Source: RHKX01 sp963839535 (lineage in GTDB: Bacteria > Actinomycetota > Thermoleophilia > Solirubrobacterales > 70-9). Taken from it: a DNA stretch of 53,040 nucleotides. The notes below the pieces were generated by a model. The model was not told the DNA's origin, did no database searches, and saw only the letters and a list, made by a program, of their open reading frames with translations. The translations under genes and the position numbers were made by a program. The DNA is taken from assembly GCA_963839535.1 (NCBI GenBank), contig CAWIVF010000012.1:1-53040 (forward strand), written 5' to 3'. Position 1 is the stretch's first letter; each line of letters begins with the position of its first letter. Below are positions 18,441 through 25,726 of this stretch, piece by piece.

Positions 18441-18830
18441 ATGAGCGAGGCGCACGAGGAGGCGGACGAGATCGTCGTTGCCGGCGACGGCGCGGTCGAG
18501 TTCCGCGACGCCGAGGGCCGCCTCCACAACGACGATGGGCCGGCGCGCGTGCTGCCCAACGGGCGCGAGGAGTGGTACCGCCACGGGGTCCTCCACCGCG
18601 AGGACGGCCCGGCGATCGTGCACGCCAACGGCTCCTACAAGTGGTACTTCGACGGCGTCCGCCACCGGGTCGGCGGCCCGGCCTGCTGGTACGTGAACGG
18701 CACCCGCAAGTGGTATCTCCACGGCAAGCGCCATCGCGAGGACGGCCCCGCCGCGATCTACCCCGACGGCCGCGAGATCTGGTTCCACGACGGTGTGAGG
18801 GTGCCGCCGCCGGGCGGGGGAGAGGAATGA
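18441..18830 (+). CDS. DGPA-repeat protein (YwqK/MORN-like repeats)
   Basis: A 129-residue protein made almost only of four repeats of about 23 residues with the pattern HRxDGPAxxxxNGxxxWYxxGxx: NDDGPARVLPNGREEWYRHG, HREDGPAIVHANGSYKWYFD, HRVGGPACWYVNGTRKWYLH and HREDGPAAIYPDGREIWFHD. Such repeats resemble those of YwqK-type and giant-virus/phage proteins and form short beta hairpins. No signal peptide. No clear partner gene; the next genes encode a membrane coiled-coil protein and GlsB. Function unknown. Confidence 0.75.
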   Translation: MSEAHEEADEIVVAGDGAVEFRDAEGRLHNDDGPARVLPNGREEWYRHGVLHREDGPAIVHANGSYKWYFDGVRHRVGGPACWYVNGTRKWYLHGKRHREDGPAAIYPDGREIWFHDGVRVPPPGGGEE

Positions 18831-18918
18831 CCTCGGCGCTCGGAGAATCGTCGAGCCCCGCGCGGGAACGAATGTCCACGCCGGATTGCTTCTTCACGGC
18901 AATGGGTACCTGACCAGC

Positions 18919-19290
18919 ATGGAAATCATCCTCATTGCAGTGGTAGTCGCCGTCCTCATCCTGGCCCTGGCCCTCTGGCTGCGGTCGCGGAGCGAGGCGA
19001 AGCGGGTTGAACGGGAGCGCCTCCGGGAAGAGAGGGACGCACATCGCCAGGCCGCGGAGGCTCAGGCCGGACGCGTCCAGGACCTGGCGCCCGAGGCTGA
19101 CCAGGCGCGGCAGCAAGCCCACACGCACGAGGAGGAAGCAGAGATGCATCGCAGGCAGGCGGAGCAGCACGCGGTTGCTGCCGAGGAGAAGAAGCAGGAG
19201 GCGGAGCAGATCGACGAGTCGATCCAGCGCTCCGGCCAGGCGGCAGCCCGCCACGACGAGGAGGCCGCGCGCCGGGAGGAACAGCTTTGA
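18919..19290 (+). CDS. Single-pass membrane protein with long coiled coil
   Basis: 123 residues: an N-terminal transmembrane helix (MEIILIAVVVAVLILALAL), a basic stop-transfer WLRSRSEAKR, then an uninterrupted Glu/Ala/Gln/Arg coiled coil to the end. The ATG at 18919 begins the hydrophobic segment, so I prefer it over the upstream in-frame start. A GGGTAC sequence at 18905-18910 is a possible stress-sigma -10 element, but I see no convincing partner box. Its stop overlaps the TTG start of the GlsB gene, indicating coupled expression. Likely a membrane-anchored stress/envelope protein; function unknown. Confidence 0.7.
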   Translation: MEIILIAVVVAVLILALALWLRSRSEAKRVERERLREERDAHRQAAEAQAGRVQDLAPEADQARQQAHTHEEEAEMHRRQAEQHAVAAEEKKQEAEQIDESIQRSGQAAARHDEEAARREEQL

Positions 19291-19604
19291 TCGGCGCCCT
19301 CATCCTCGGCCTGGTGGCCGGGGCCCTGGGCAAGCTGCTGATGCCGGGCAAGGACCCCGGCGGGATCATCGTCACGATCCTGCTCGGCCTCGCGGGATCG
19401 GCCCTCGGCTACCTCGTCTTCCACGAGCTGCTCGGGATCGGCGACGACGACGCCTTCGACCTCGGCGGTCTGCTCGGCGCGATCATCGGCGTGATGGTCC
19501 TGCTGTTCGCCTACCGCAAGTTCGTCGAGAGCCGGCAGCCGGCGGCAACCCCCGCTGCGGCTCCTGGGGGCCGTCGCGGCGGTCGCCGGCGCCGCGGGCG
19601 CTAG
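19287..19604 (+). CDS. GlsB/YeaQ/YmgE family membrane protein
   Basis: 105 residues with three hydrophobic spans: IGALILGLVAGALGKLLMPG, the GGIIVTILLGLAGSALGYLV segment, and LGGLLGAIIGVMVLLFAYRK, the Gly-rich pattern of the transglycosylase-associated (GlsB/YeaQ) stress proteins. In Gram-positive bacteria GlsB anchors Asp23-type envelope-stress proteins. The C terminus is a basic Ala/Pro/Gly/Arg tail. TTG start overlaps the previous stop. The TAG stop shares CTAG with the convergent beta-helix gene. Confidence 0.85.
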   Translation: MIGALILGLVAGALGKLLMPGKDPGGIIVTILLGLAGSALGYLVFHELLGIGDDDAFDLGGLLGAIIGVMVLLFAYRKFVESRQPAATPAAAPGGRRGGRRRRGR

Positions 19605-21284
19605 AGCGCTCCGCCTCTTCGCGACCAGCTTCACGCGTTTCGGCTGGCCATCTGACGTCTTCGCCGACGAGATGGCCAGCCGGGCGCGAAGCTTGTGCCG
19701 GCGGTGGATCTGGCGAGCGGTGCGCCGATCGAGATGGACTCGCCGGACGTGCGTCCGGCCATCGTTGGGCACGGTCATCCCCTTGAGTAGACCCTCGGGC
19801 TGGCCCGGGGTGCCGCCGGGCGCATTGATGCGGAGATCAGCCGTCGCAGGGGAAGTTGGAAGTCGATGCACCGCACCTCGACCAGGCGGCGCCGGCCTTG
19901 GTCACGGGGATGAGCTCGGCCTCTAGCGCTTGGGAGAGCTATCTCGATGACCTCGTAGCACCCGCCGATGTTCGATGTGTTTCCCTGGGAGTCGGTAGCG
20001 GTGCCGCTGAGGTATTTCCCTGGTTCCGTGGGCGGCAGCTTGACCGGTTCGTCGAAGAAGCTCTGGGCGCGTACCCGTCTGCGTCGGTGGTCACAGAGAC
20101 CGCGCCGAGGAACTGCGTGGCGGGCGGTCCTCTGAATATCGACTGGCCGTCGGTGTAATCGATCACGCAGCGTCTCGCGCTGTTCGTGAAGTACTCGACC
20201 CGATAGGTCTGGTTGGGGGCGCTTGCGAGGGCCGGGGTAGACCTGGGTGTAGAGCGCGTTCCCCATGGCTCCCTGGGTGAGCTGGAAGTTCGGCGCGTTC
20301 TGTAATTCATTGGCGCCGCCATCGACATCAAGGGGATCTTGGCTCGCAGAGATAAAGCCGATCCCCCCAAGGTTTATCCCCACCTCCTCGTTGTTGTAGA
20401 CGCTGTTCCGGAGCAGTGGATTGCGCTGTGCGTCCCCCGCGACCGTGATGCCCGTGGAGGTGTTGCCGACGATGAAGTTGCCGGTGCCCTCCGTCATGCC
20501 TCCCACCATCGTCCCGTCACCGGCGAGAACGATGCCGTCGTCATTGGGGTCCTGGTTGCCGTCGGCGCCGGTGCCGATTCTGTTCGCGGCGATCACCGTT
20601 CCCTCGCCGGCGTCCGCTGCAACCGCAACGCCGGCCTGAGCATTCCCGACGATCACATTGCCTGCGCTGGCACGACCGACAGTGACCGACGGCGCTTGAC
20701 CTCGATTCCGTTGGTCCCGTTGCCGGTGTTCGTGGCGTGCTCCCCCGAACCCGGTCCCGATGAACGAGCTCGTGACGGAGCTTCCGGCTCCGGAAAGCTT
20801 GAGACCGGCCTCCGGCCAGCCGTAGATCCCGAGGCCACAGACCTTCGAGCCGGGTCCGCCCAGGTCGAGGCCCGTCCCGGTCGACGCGTTGCTGCCGTCG
20901 AGGCTCACGCCGCCGCCTCCCGGCTCGCAGTTCCCTGACCCCGTGCCGTCGACCGTGAGTCGGACCTCCGGTCAGGCCAACTGCTGGGCGGCAGCGGGAC
21001 GCTCGGACTGATCGTGGATCCGGCGGGAAGGTCGAAGCGTGATGGTGTCGGCCGTGGGGCTTGCCACGGCGCTGGTCAACGCCTCGCTCAGCGAGCAACC
21101 GCCCGACGTCGGGCAGGCAGGGGAGGAGCTGACGGTCCGCGGTCGTGTCGACGACGAAGTCGGCTGCACTCGCAGACGTGGCTGAAGCCGGGAGGGAGAG
21201 CGCGGCAACCGCCATGACCAGCCGGAGCCTCGCTCCACGCGTTCCGAACGCACGGCCTATCCCCCTCCTGATTTGTGCCCGCAT
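19601..21284 (-). CDS. Secreted parallel beta-helix protein (many frameshifts)
   Basis: Starts at the ATG at 21284 with a signal peptide (LVMAVAALSLPASATSASAA) followed by DFVVDTTAD, then after a break CSLSEALTSAVASPTADTI, the usual start of 'right-handed beta-helix' secreted proteins. The middle shows rungs such as GNVIVGNAQAGVAVAADAG, IAANRIGTGADGNQDPNDDG and GNFIVGNTSTGITVAGDAQ. Another frame carries TYRVEYFTNSARRCVIDYT, then KYLSGTATDSQGNTSNIGG. The end, in yet another frame, is INAPGGTPGQPEGLLKG with a basic tail (RRVHLDRRTARQIHRRHKLR) near 19601-19830. At least five indels. Likely cell-surface or polysaccharide-related; no catalytic residues assigned. Confidence 0.6.
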
Positions 21285-21385
21285 GGCGCCCCCGATCGAA
21301 TCCCTGCGCCGCCAAGTCTGCCGCATCCGGCGCTCGACGGGAGGCGGGACTCGCACGGCGCGCCGCCCTGCGAGCATGGCCGCCC

Positions 21386-22396
21386 GTGAGCTCCGCCACC
21401 GCCAACGCCAAGAACGAGGTCGCCCGCAGCGAGAAGGTGCTGCCGGGCGTCTGGCGGCTGCGCCTGCCGTGCCCCTGGCCCGGCGTGCCGCACGTCAACG
21501 CCTGGGCGATCACCCGCGGTGACGGCTGCGTGCTGTTCGACACCGGGATCGCCGGCGAGGACGGGCTGCACCAGCTCGAGCTCGCCCTCGGCCAGGCGAA
21601 GCTGAAGCTGCGCGACGTGAGGCTGCTCGTCTGCACCCACGCCCACACCGACCACTACGGCCTCGCCGGGCCGATCGTCGACGCCGCCGGCTGCGAGCTC
21701 TGGATGCACCCGTCCTGGGAGCACGTCCGCGGGATGGCCGAGAACCCCGAGCGCGCGCTGGAGCGGCGGATCGAGGTCGCGAGGCAGAGCGGCGTCCCGG
21801 CTGCCGCGCTCGAGCGCTACGAGGAGTCGCACCGCGACGACGACCCGCTGATCGAGCGCGTCGTGCCGCCGGACCGCGAGCTGGTCGAGGGCGTCGAGGT
21901 CGCCACCGACATGGGCTTCTTCCAGGTCTACGAGACGCCCGGCCACGCGCCGTCCCACGTGGTCCTGCACGAGCCGGAGAGCGGCCTGCTGATCAGCGGC
22001 GACCACCTGCTCGGCCGGATCTCGCTCTTCTTCGACTACGGCCACACGAAGGACCCGGTCGGCGAGTTCCTCAACTCCCTCGACGTGGTCGACGAGCTCG
22101 ACGTGCGCCTCTGCCTCGCCGGCCACGGCCGCACCTTCCGCGACGTCGGCGCGAAGATCGAGGCGAACCGCGAGCTCGTCGCCGAGCAGCTCGGCAAGGT
22201 CCGCGAGTCGATCGCGGCCGGCCAGAAGGCGCCCTTCGAGGTCGCCCGCGATCTCGTCGGGCCGGAGAACATGAACCCGGCGACCGCCGGCTGGGCCCTG
22301 CAGATCACGCTCGCCTACCTCGACCACCTCGCGGTGCTCGGCGAGGCCGAGAAGGTCGACGGCACCGACCCGGTCGCCTGGCGGAAGAAGGGCTAG
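21386..22396 (+). CDS. MBL-fold metallo-hydrolase
   Basis: 336 residues from a GTG at 21386, intact. It has VNAWAITRGDGCVLFDTGI near the N terminus, the zinc motif CTHAHTDHYG near residue 80, YETPGHAPSHVVLH with the third metal His, LLISGDHLLG with the bridging Asp, and CLAGHGRTFRDVG with the last His, followed by a helical C-terminal domain. The pattern is that of the longer MBL hydrolases often annotated as lactonase- or glyoxalase-II-like. In-frame ATG codons upstream would give a non-homologous Arg/Ala-rich extension, so I prefer the GTG. Substrate unknown. Confidence 0.85.
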   Translation: MSSATANAKNEVARSEKVLPGVWRLRLPCPWPGVPHVNAWAITRGDGCVLFDTGIAGEDGLHQLELALGQAKLKLRDVRLLVCTHAHTDHYGLAGPIVDAAGCELWMHPSWEHVRGMAENPERALERRIEVARQSGVPAAALERYEESHRDDDPLIERVVPPDRELVEGVEVATDMGFFQVYETPGHAPSHVVLHEPESGLLISGDHLLGRISLFFDYGHTKDPVGEFLNSLDVVDELDVRLCLAGHGRTFRDVGAKIEANRELVAEQLGKVRESIAAGQKAPFEVARDLVGPENMNPATAGWALQITLAYLDHLAVLGEAEKVDGTDPVAWRKKG

Positions 22397-22443
22397 CTCC
22401 GCCCCACTGATTGGCCGAGCGCCTCTTCGGGCACCTGTAGTCC

Positions 22444-22756
22444 ATGCGCTGGTGGCTCAACCCAATGAACTTCGTTCACGGCATCCGTGACGTCCGCAAG
22501 ATCCTGCGCGGCGGCGGGCCCAAGCGCGTCCACATCGCGGGAGTGGGGGAGCCGGAGGGCTGGTTCATCCCCGCCGCCGCGGTCCGAATCGAGGTCGAGG
22601 CGCGCGACGGAACGAGGGTCGAGCTGAAGCCGCGCCTCCCGGTCCCCTTCACCTTCGCCTGGGCCTACCGCGCCGCCCGCCGCACCGGCGTGCCCGTGGT
22701 GAGCAGACCTCGACCCGGATCGCATCCGCTTCGGGGTCAAGGTCCCAGGCGCCTAG
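22444..22756 (+). CDS. Small protein of unknown function (one frameshift near the end)
   Basis: About 103 residues. MRWWLNPMNFVHGIRDVRKI at the start, then IAGVGEPEGWFIPAAAVRIE and a basic/hydrophobic middle. One base too many near 22703 (AGCAGACC) shifts the last part; the corrected end is VVSDLDPDRIRFGVKVPGA with a stop at 22754-22756. I do not recognise the family. It converges with the tetR gene; between them is the 12-base palindrome CCCGCTAGCGGG (22757-22768), too short a hairpin to call a terminator with confidence. Confidence 0.6.
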
Positions 22757-22772
22757 CCCGCTAGCGGGTGGG

Positions 22773-23396
22773 TCAGGCCGGCTTTAAACGAGAGATCAGT
22801 TCGTCGATGAACGGGCCCAGGGTCCTCGCGATGTCCGCCGCCGTCCTCTTCGGCTCCCCCGTCGGCAGCACCGCGTGACTGATCGCCAGGCGCACCAGGG
22901 TCGCCGCCAGTAGCCGGCTTCCCTCCGGGTCCACCTCGGGCCAGTTGGTCAGGATCAGCTCGCTCAGGCGGTCGGTCATGCCGATCAGGAGGTCGCCGCC
23001 TCGGATCGTGGCCAGGGCGACCAGCTCCTCGCCCTCCTGGGTCGAGAGCGCCCTCACCATCGGGTGGGTCGAGGCCAGGCTCAGGAAGAGCTCGGCGGCC
23101 TGGGTCAGCGCTCGCCGCGGGTCGTCGACGTTGCTGACCACCGCTTCCTCGATCGAGTCGAGGAACCGGCCGGCCTCGCGCATCAGATACGCCTGCGCCA
23201 GCTCCTCCCGCCCGCCGAAGGCGTTGTAGAGCGTCTGGCGGCTGACGCCGGCCCGCGTCGCGACCTCGGCCATCGTCACGTCGCCCCAGGCGTCGTCGGC
23301 CAGGAGCTCGCCGACCGCGTCGAGCACGGAGTCGCGGAGCAGGGTCTTGCTCGCCTGGGCGTAGGTGGCGCGGGGGGTGGTGGCCATGGGGCTCAT
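22773..23396 (-). CDS. TetR-family regulator of the alkane monooxygenase operon
   Basis: 207 residues. N-terminal helix-turn-helix at about 25-65: LLADDAWGDVTMAEVATRAG, then SRQTLYNAFGGREEL, typical TetR DNA-binding residues. The ligand domain is helical. Its ATG overlaps the rubredoxin stop (ATGA), so it is the last gene of an alkB-rubredoxin-tetR unit, the arrangement known for alkane-responsive TetR regulators (AlkU/AlkX-like) of Gram-positive alkane degraders. It likely represses the operon through a site such as the inverted repeat at 24802-24826 and senses an alkane-derived fatty acid or acyl-CoA; both are inferences. Confidence 0.85.
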   Translation of the reverse strand: MSPMATTPRATYAQASKTLLRDSVLDAVGELLADDAWGDVTMAEVATRAGVSRQTLYNAFGGREELAQAYLMREAGRFLDSIEEAVVSNVDDPRRALTQAAELFLSLASTHPMVRALSTQEGEELVALATIRGGDLLIGMTDRLSELILTNWPEVDPEGSRLLAATLVRLAISHAVLPTGEPKRTAADIARTLGPFIDELISRLKPA

Positions 23397-23575
23397 GCTG
23401 ACGGCTCGCCCTCGCCGGCCGGCTCGAAGTCGGCCTTCTCCCGCACCGCGCAGTCGGGGCAGGTCCAGTCGTCGGGCACCTCGCTCCACGGGGTGCCGGC
23501 GGGGAAGCCCTCGCGCGGCGCACCCTGCGCCTCGTCGTAGACGTACTCGCAGACCGGGCACTGCCAGGCGGCCAC
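23393..23575 (-). CDS. rubA: Rubredoxin
   Basis: 60 residues with the two iron-binding pairs: WQCPVCEYVYDEAQG near the start (CPVC) and WTCPDCAVREKADF near 38 (CPDC), plus the GTPWSEVPDDW signature between them. It transfers electrons one at a time from a rubredoxin reductase to the diiron centre of AlkB. It begins 12 bases after the alkB stop and its own stop overlaps the tetR start. No rubredoxin reductase gene is in the window, so that enzyme must be encoded elsewhere. Confidence 0.93.
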   Translation of the reverse strand: MAAWQCPVCEYVYDEAQGAPREGFPAGTPWSEVPDDWTCPDCAVREKADFEPAGEGEPSA

Positions 23576-23587
23576 GACCCCGCCTCC

Positions 23588-24785
23588 CTAGGCCGCCGCG
23601 CCGTAGCGGGCGAGGATCTTCTCCCGCCGCCTCGGGTGGATGTTGGCCCTGGTCACGTCGCCCTCGTAGTGCGCGACGACCTTCGGGTCCATCACCCGGC
23701 GCCAGAGCGGCGTCAGGTAGGCGAGCACGATCATCGTCGCGTAGCCCGAGGGCAGCTCCGGCACCTCGTCGTAGTGCCTCAGCGCCTGGTACCTGCGCAC
23801 CGGGTTCGCGTGGTGATCGGAGTGCCTCTGCAGGTGGTAGAGGAAGACGTTGCTCGCCACGTTGTTCGAGTTCCACGAGTGCTCGGGCCGGCAGCGCTCG
23901 TAGCGCTCCTTGCCCCGAACCTCCTCGCGCTGCCGCAGCAGCCCGTAGTGCTCGAGGTAGTTGACGACCTCGAGCAGGGAGAAGCCGACGACCGCCTGGA
24001 CGAGCAGCCACGGCAGCACCTCGATCCCGAAGCCGAGCGTCAGCGCACCGAACAGGACGACGGTCATCGCCCACGCGTTGAGCACGTCGTTGCCGATCGT
24101 CCAGAAGCCCTTGCCGACCCGCTCGAGCCGGACCCGCTCCAGCTCCAGCGCCGAGCTGAGCGAGCCCTTGACGGTGCGCGGCAGGAACTCCCAGAAGCTC
24201 TCGCCGAGCCGCGAGCTCGCCGGATCCTCAGGCGTCGCCACCCGCACGTGGTGGCCGCGGTTGTGCTCGATGAAGAAGTGGCCGTAGCCCGTCTGGGAGA
24301 GGGCGATCTTCGAGAGCCAGCGCTCGGCGCTCTTGCGCTTGTGGCCGAGCTCGTGGGCGGTGTTGATCGCGATCCCGCCGACCATCGCGACGGTGAAGGC
24401 GAGGCCGAGGCTCTCGACGAAGCTCAGCTCCCCGCTGCGACCACACCGCGCAGGCGAAGATCAGCGAGGCGAACTGGATCGGCAGGAAGAGGTAGGTGCA
24501 CCAGCGGTAGTACTTGTCCTGCTCGAGCCACTTGAGCGCCGAGTCGGGCGGGTTCTCCGCGTCCTTGCCGATCAGCTGATCGAGGGCGGGGATGATCCCG
24601 AAGACCAGGACCGGCCCGAACCACCAGAAGATCCCGAGACCGGTGGCCTCGACCAGGCCGAAGGCGATGAAGGGGATCAGCGGGACGATCAGCCCGAGCA
24701 GCCAGAGGTAGCGCTTCGGGTCGGACCAGGCCGCGGGGTTGAGCGGCTCGGCGGGCTCGTGGTGGTGGACGGTGGCGGCTTCCAT
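23588..24785 (-). CDS. alkB: Alkane 1-monooxygenase (one frameshift)
   Basis: About 398 residues. N-terminal part: several membrane spans (KRYLWLLGLIVPLIPFIAFG, WWFGPVLVFGIIPALDQLIG). A break in the GGGG run near 24433 joins SQRGELSFVESL. After it come the AlkB diiron His motifs in order: NTAHELGHK, EHNRGHHVRVATPEDPASS, NYLEHYGL, LQRHSDHHAN. Together these identify the membrane non-haem diiron hydroxylase that oxidises n-alkanes to 1-alcohols with rubredoxin as electron donor. First gene of the alkB-rubA-tetR unit. Confidence 0.93.
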
Positions 24786-24801
24786 CGGGGCTCCCGTGTT
24801 G

Positions 24802-24856
24802 TGGACAGAACGAGCGGTGCTGTCTAGCCACTTTACACAAAAGCCCTCAATGTCAA
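24802..24856 (-). promoter_or_regulatory. Putative alkB promoter and TetR operator
   Basis: On the reverse strand TTGACA (24851-24856) overlaps the stop of the TVP38 gene and is followed 15 bases later by TAAAGT (24830-24835), a short-spaced SigA-like pair. Downstream lies the inverted repeat TAGACAG-11 bases-CTGTCCA (24802-24826; six of seven positions pair), ending 16 bases before the alkB ATG. The position between promoter and start fits a repressor site for the TetR protein of the same operon. Confidence 0.4.
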
Positions 24857-25515
24857 ACAGCCGCCTCCGGCTCGCCCTCGTCGTCGCGCTCGTCCGCCAG
24901 CCGCGGCAGCGCCCAGCGGCTGAGCAGCAGCAGCCCGATCACGACCACCGTGCCGATCCAGATCACCGGGTCGGTGAGGGAGATCTCCTCGAGCCGGCTG
25001 CCGAGCAGGACGAAGACGATCGTGATCGGCAGGTAGCCGACGAACGAGGTCCAGATGAAGGTCCAGAGCGGCACGCCGACCGAGCCGAGCACGTAGGAGA
25101 AGAGGCTGTAGGGAACGATCGGGATCAGCCGCAGCGCGATCAGCAGGGTCACCCCGCCGCGGGCGACCGCGCGCTCGTAGCGCTCGAACCGCTCCCGGTT
25201 CAGCAGCCGCATCAGCAGCGGCCGCGCCGCGTAGACCCCGATCTGGTGGCAGATGATCCCGTTGATCATCCAGGCGAACATCATCAGCGGCATCGCCCAC
25301 CAGAACCCGTAGACGAAGCCGGCCGAGGCGTTGAGGATCTCGGTCGGATAGAAGACGACCGAGTGGACCACGGCCAGGGCGAGGACGATCGCCACGCCGC
25401 CGGCGCCGAGCCCCCGCAGGTCGTTCCGCAGCGCCTCCGTGTCCCCGCTGACCGCATCGCCGAGCGCGTCGCGCAGCGGCTCGACCAGGACCACGAGGAT
25501 CCCGATCGCGAACAT
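24853..25515 (-). CDS. TVP38/TMEM64 (DedA-like) membrane protein
   Basis: 220 residues from the ATG at 25515. Hydrophobic spans alternate with the core SNARE-associated/VTT-domain pattern: YPTEILNASAGFVYGFWWAM, then RLIPIVPYSLFSYVLGSVGV and GYLPITIVFVLLGSRLEEIS. Members are thought to move or scramble lipids. An upstream start at 25598 (MPEATDSAARRGG) would join through a one-base shift near 25547 to ASRSSLSVAAMFAIG, so the true protein may be about 28 residues longer. It precedes alkB by 67 bases on the same strand; whether it shares the alkane role is unknown. Confidence 0.85.
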   Translation of the reverse strand: MFAIGILVVLVEPLRDALGDAVSGDTEALRNDLRGLGAGGVAIVLALAVVHSVVFYPTEILNASAGFVYGFWWAMPLMMFAWMINGIICHQIGVYAARPLLMRLLNRERFERYERAVARGGVTLLIALRLIPIVPYSLFSYVLGSVGVPLWTFIWTSFVGYLPITIVFVLLGSRLEEISLTDPVIWIGTVVVIGLLLLSRWALPRLADERDDEGEPEAAV

Positions 25516-25726
25516 CGCGGCGACCGAGAGCGACGATCGGGAGGCGGGAGCGGGGTTGCTCCGCCTCGTCGCGCTGCGCTGTCGGTCGCCTCAGGCATCA
25601 GGCGAGTTTCGCGGATCGCGTCCGCCGGCCCCTCGCGGCCACCCGCGTCCGGCGGCGATCGGCGCGGGGTAGAGTCGGCCTCCTCCCCGCGGGCTGCATG
25701 TCCCGCAGTTGCGGGGGATTCCTCGG

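Noticed and set aside
22757..22768. CCCGCTAGCGGG palindrome as terminator between convergent genes
   Set aside because: The stem would have only four pairs with a four-base loop; too weak to call.
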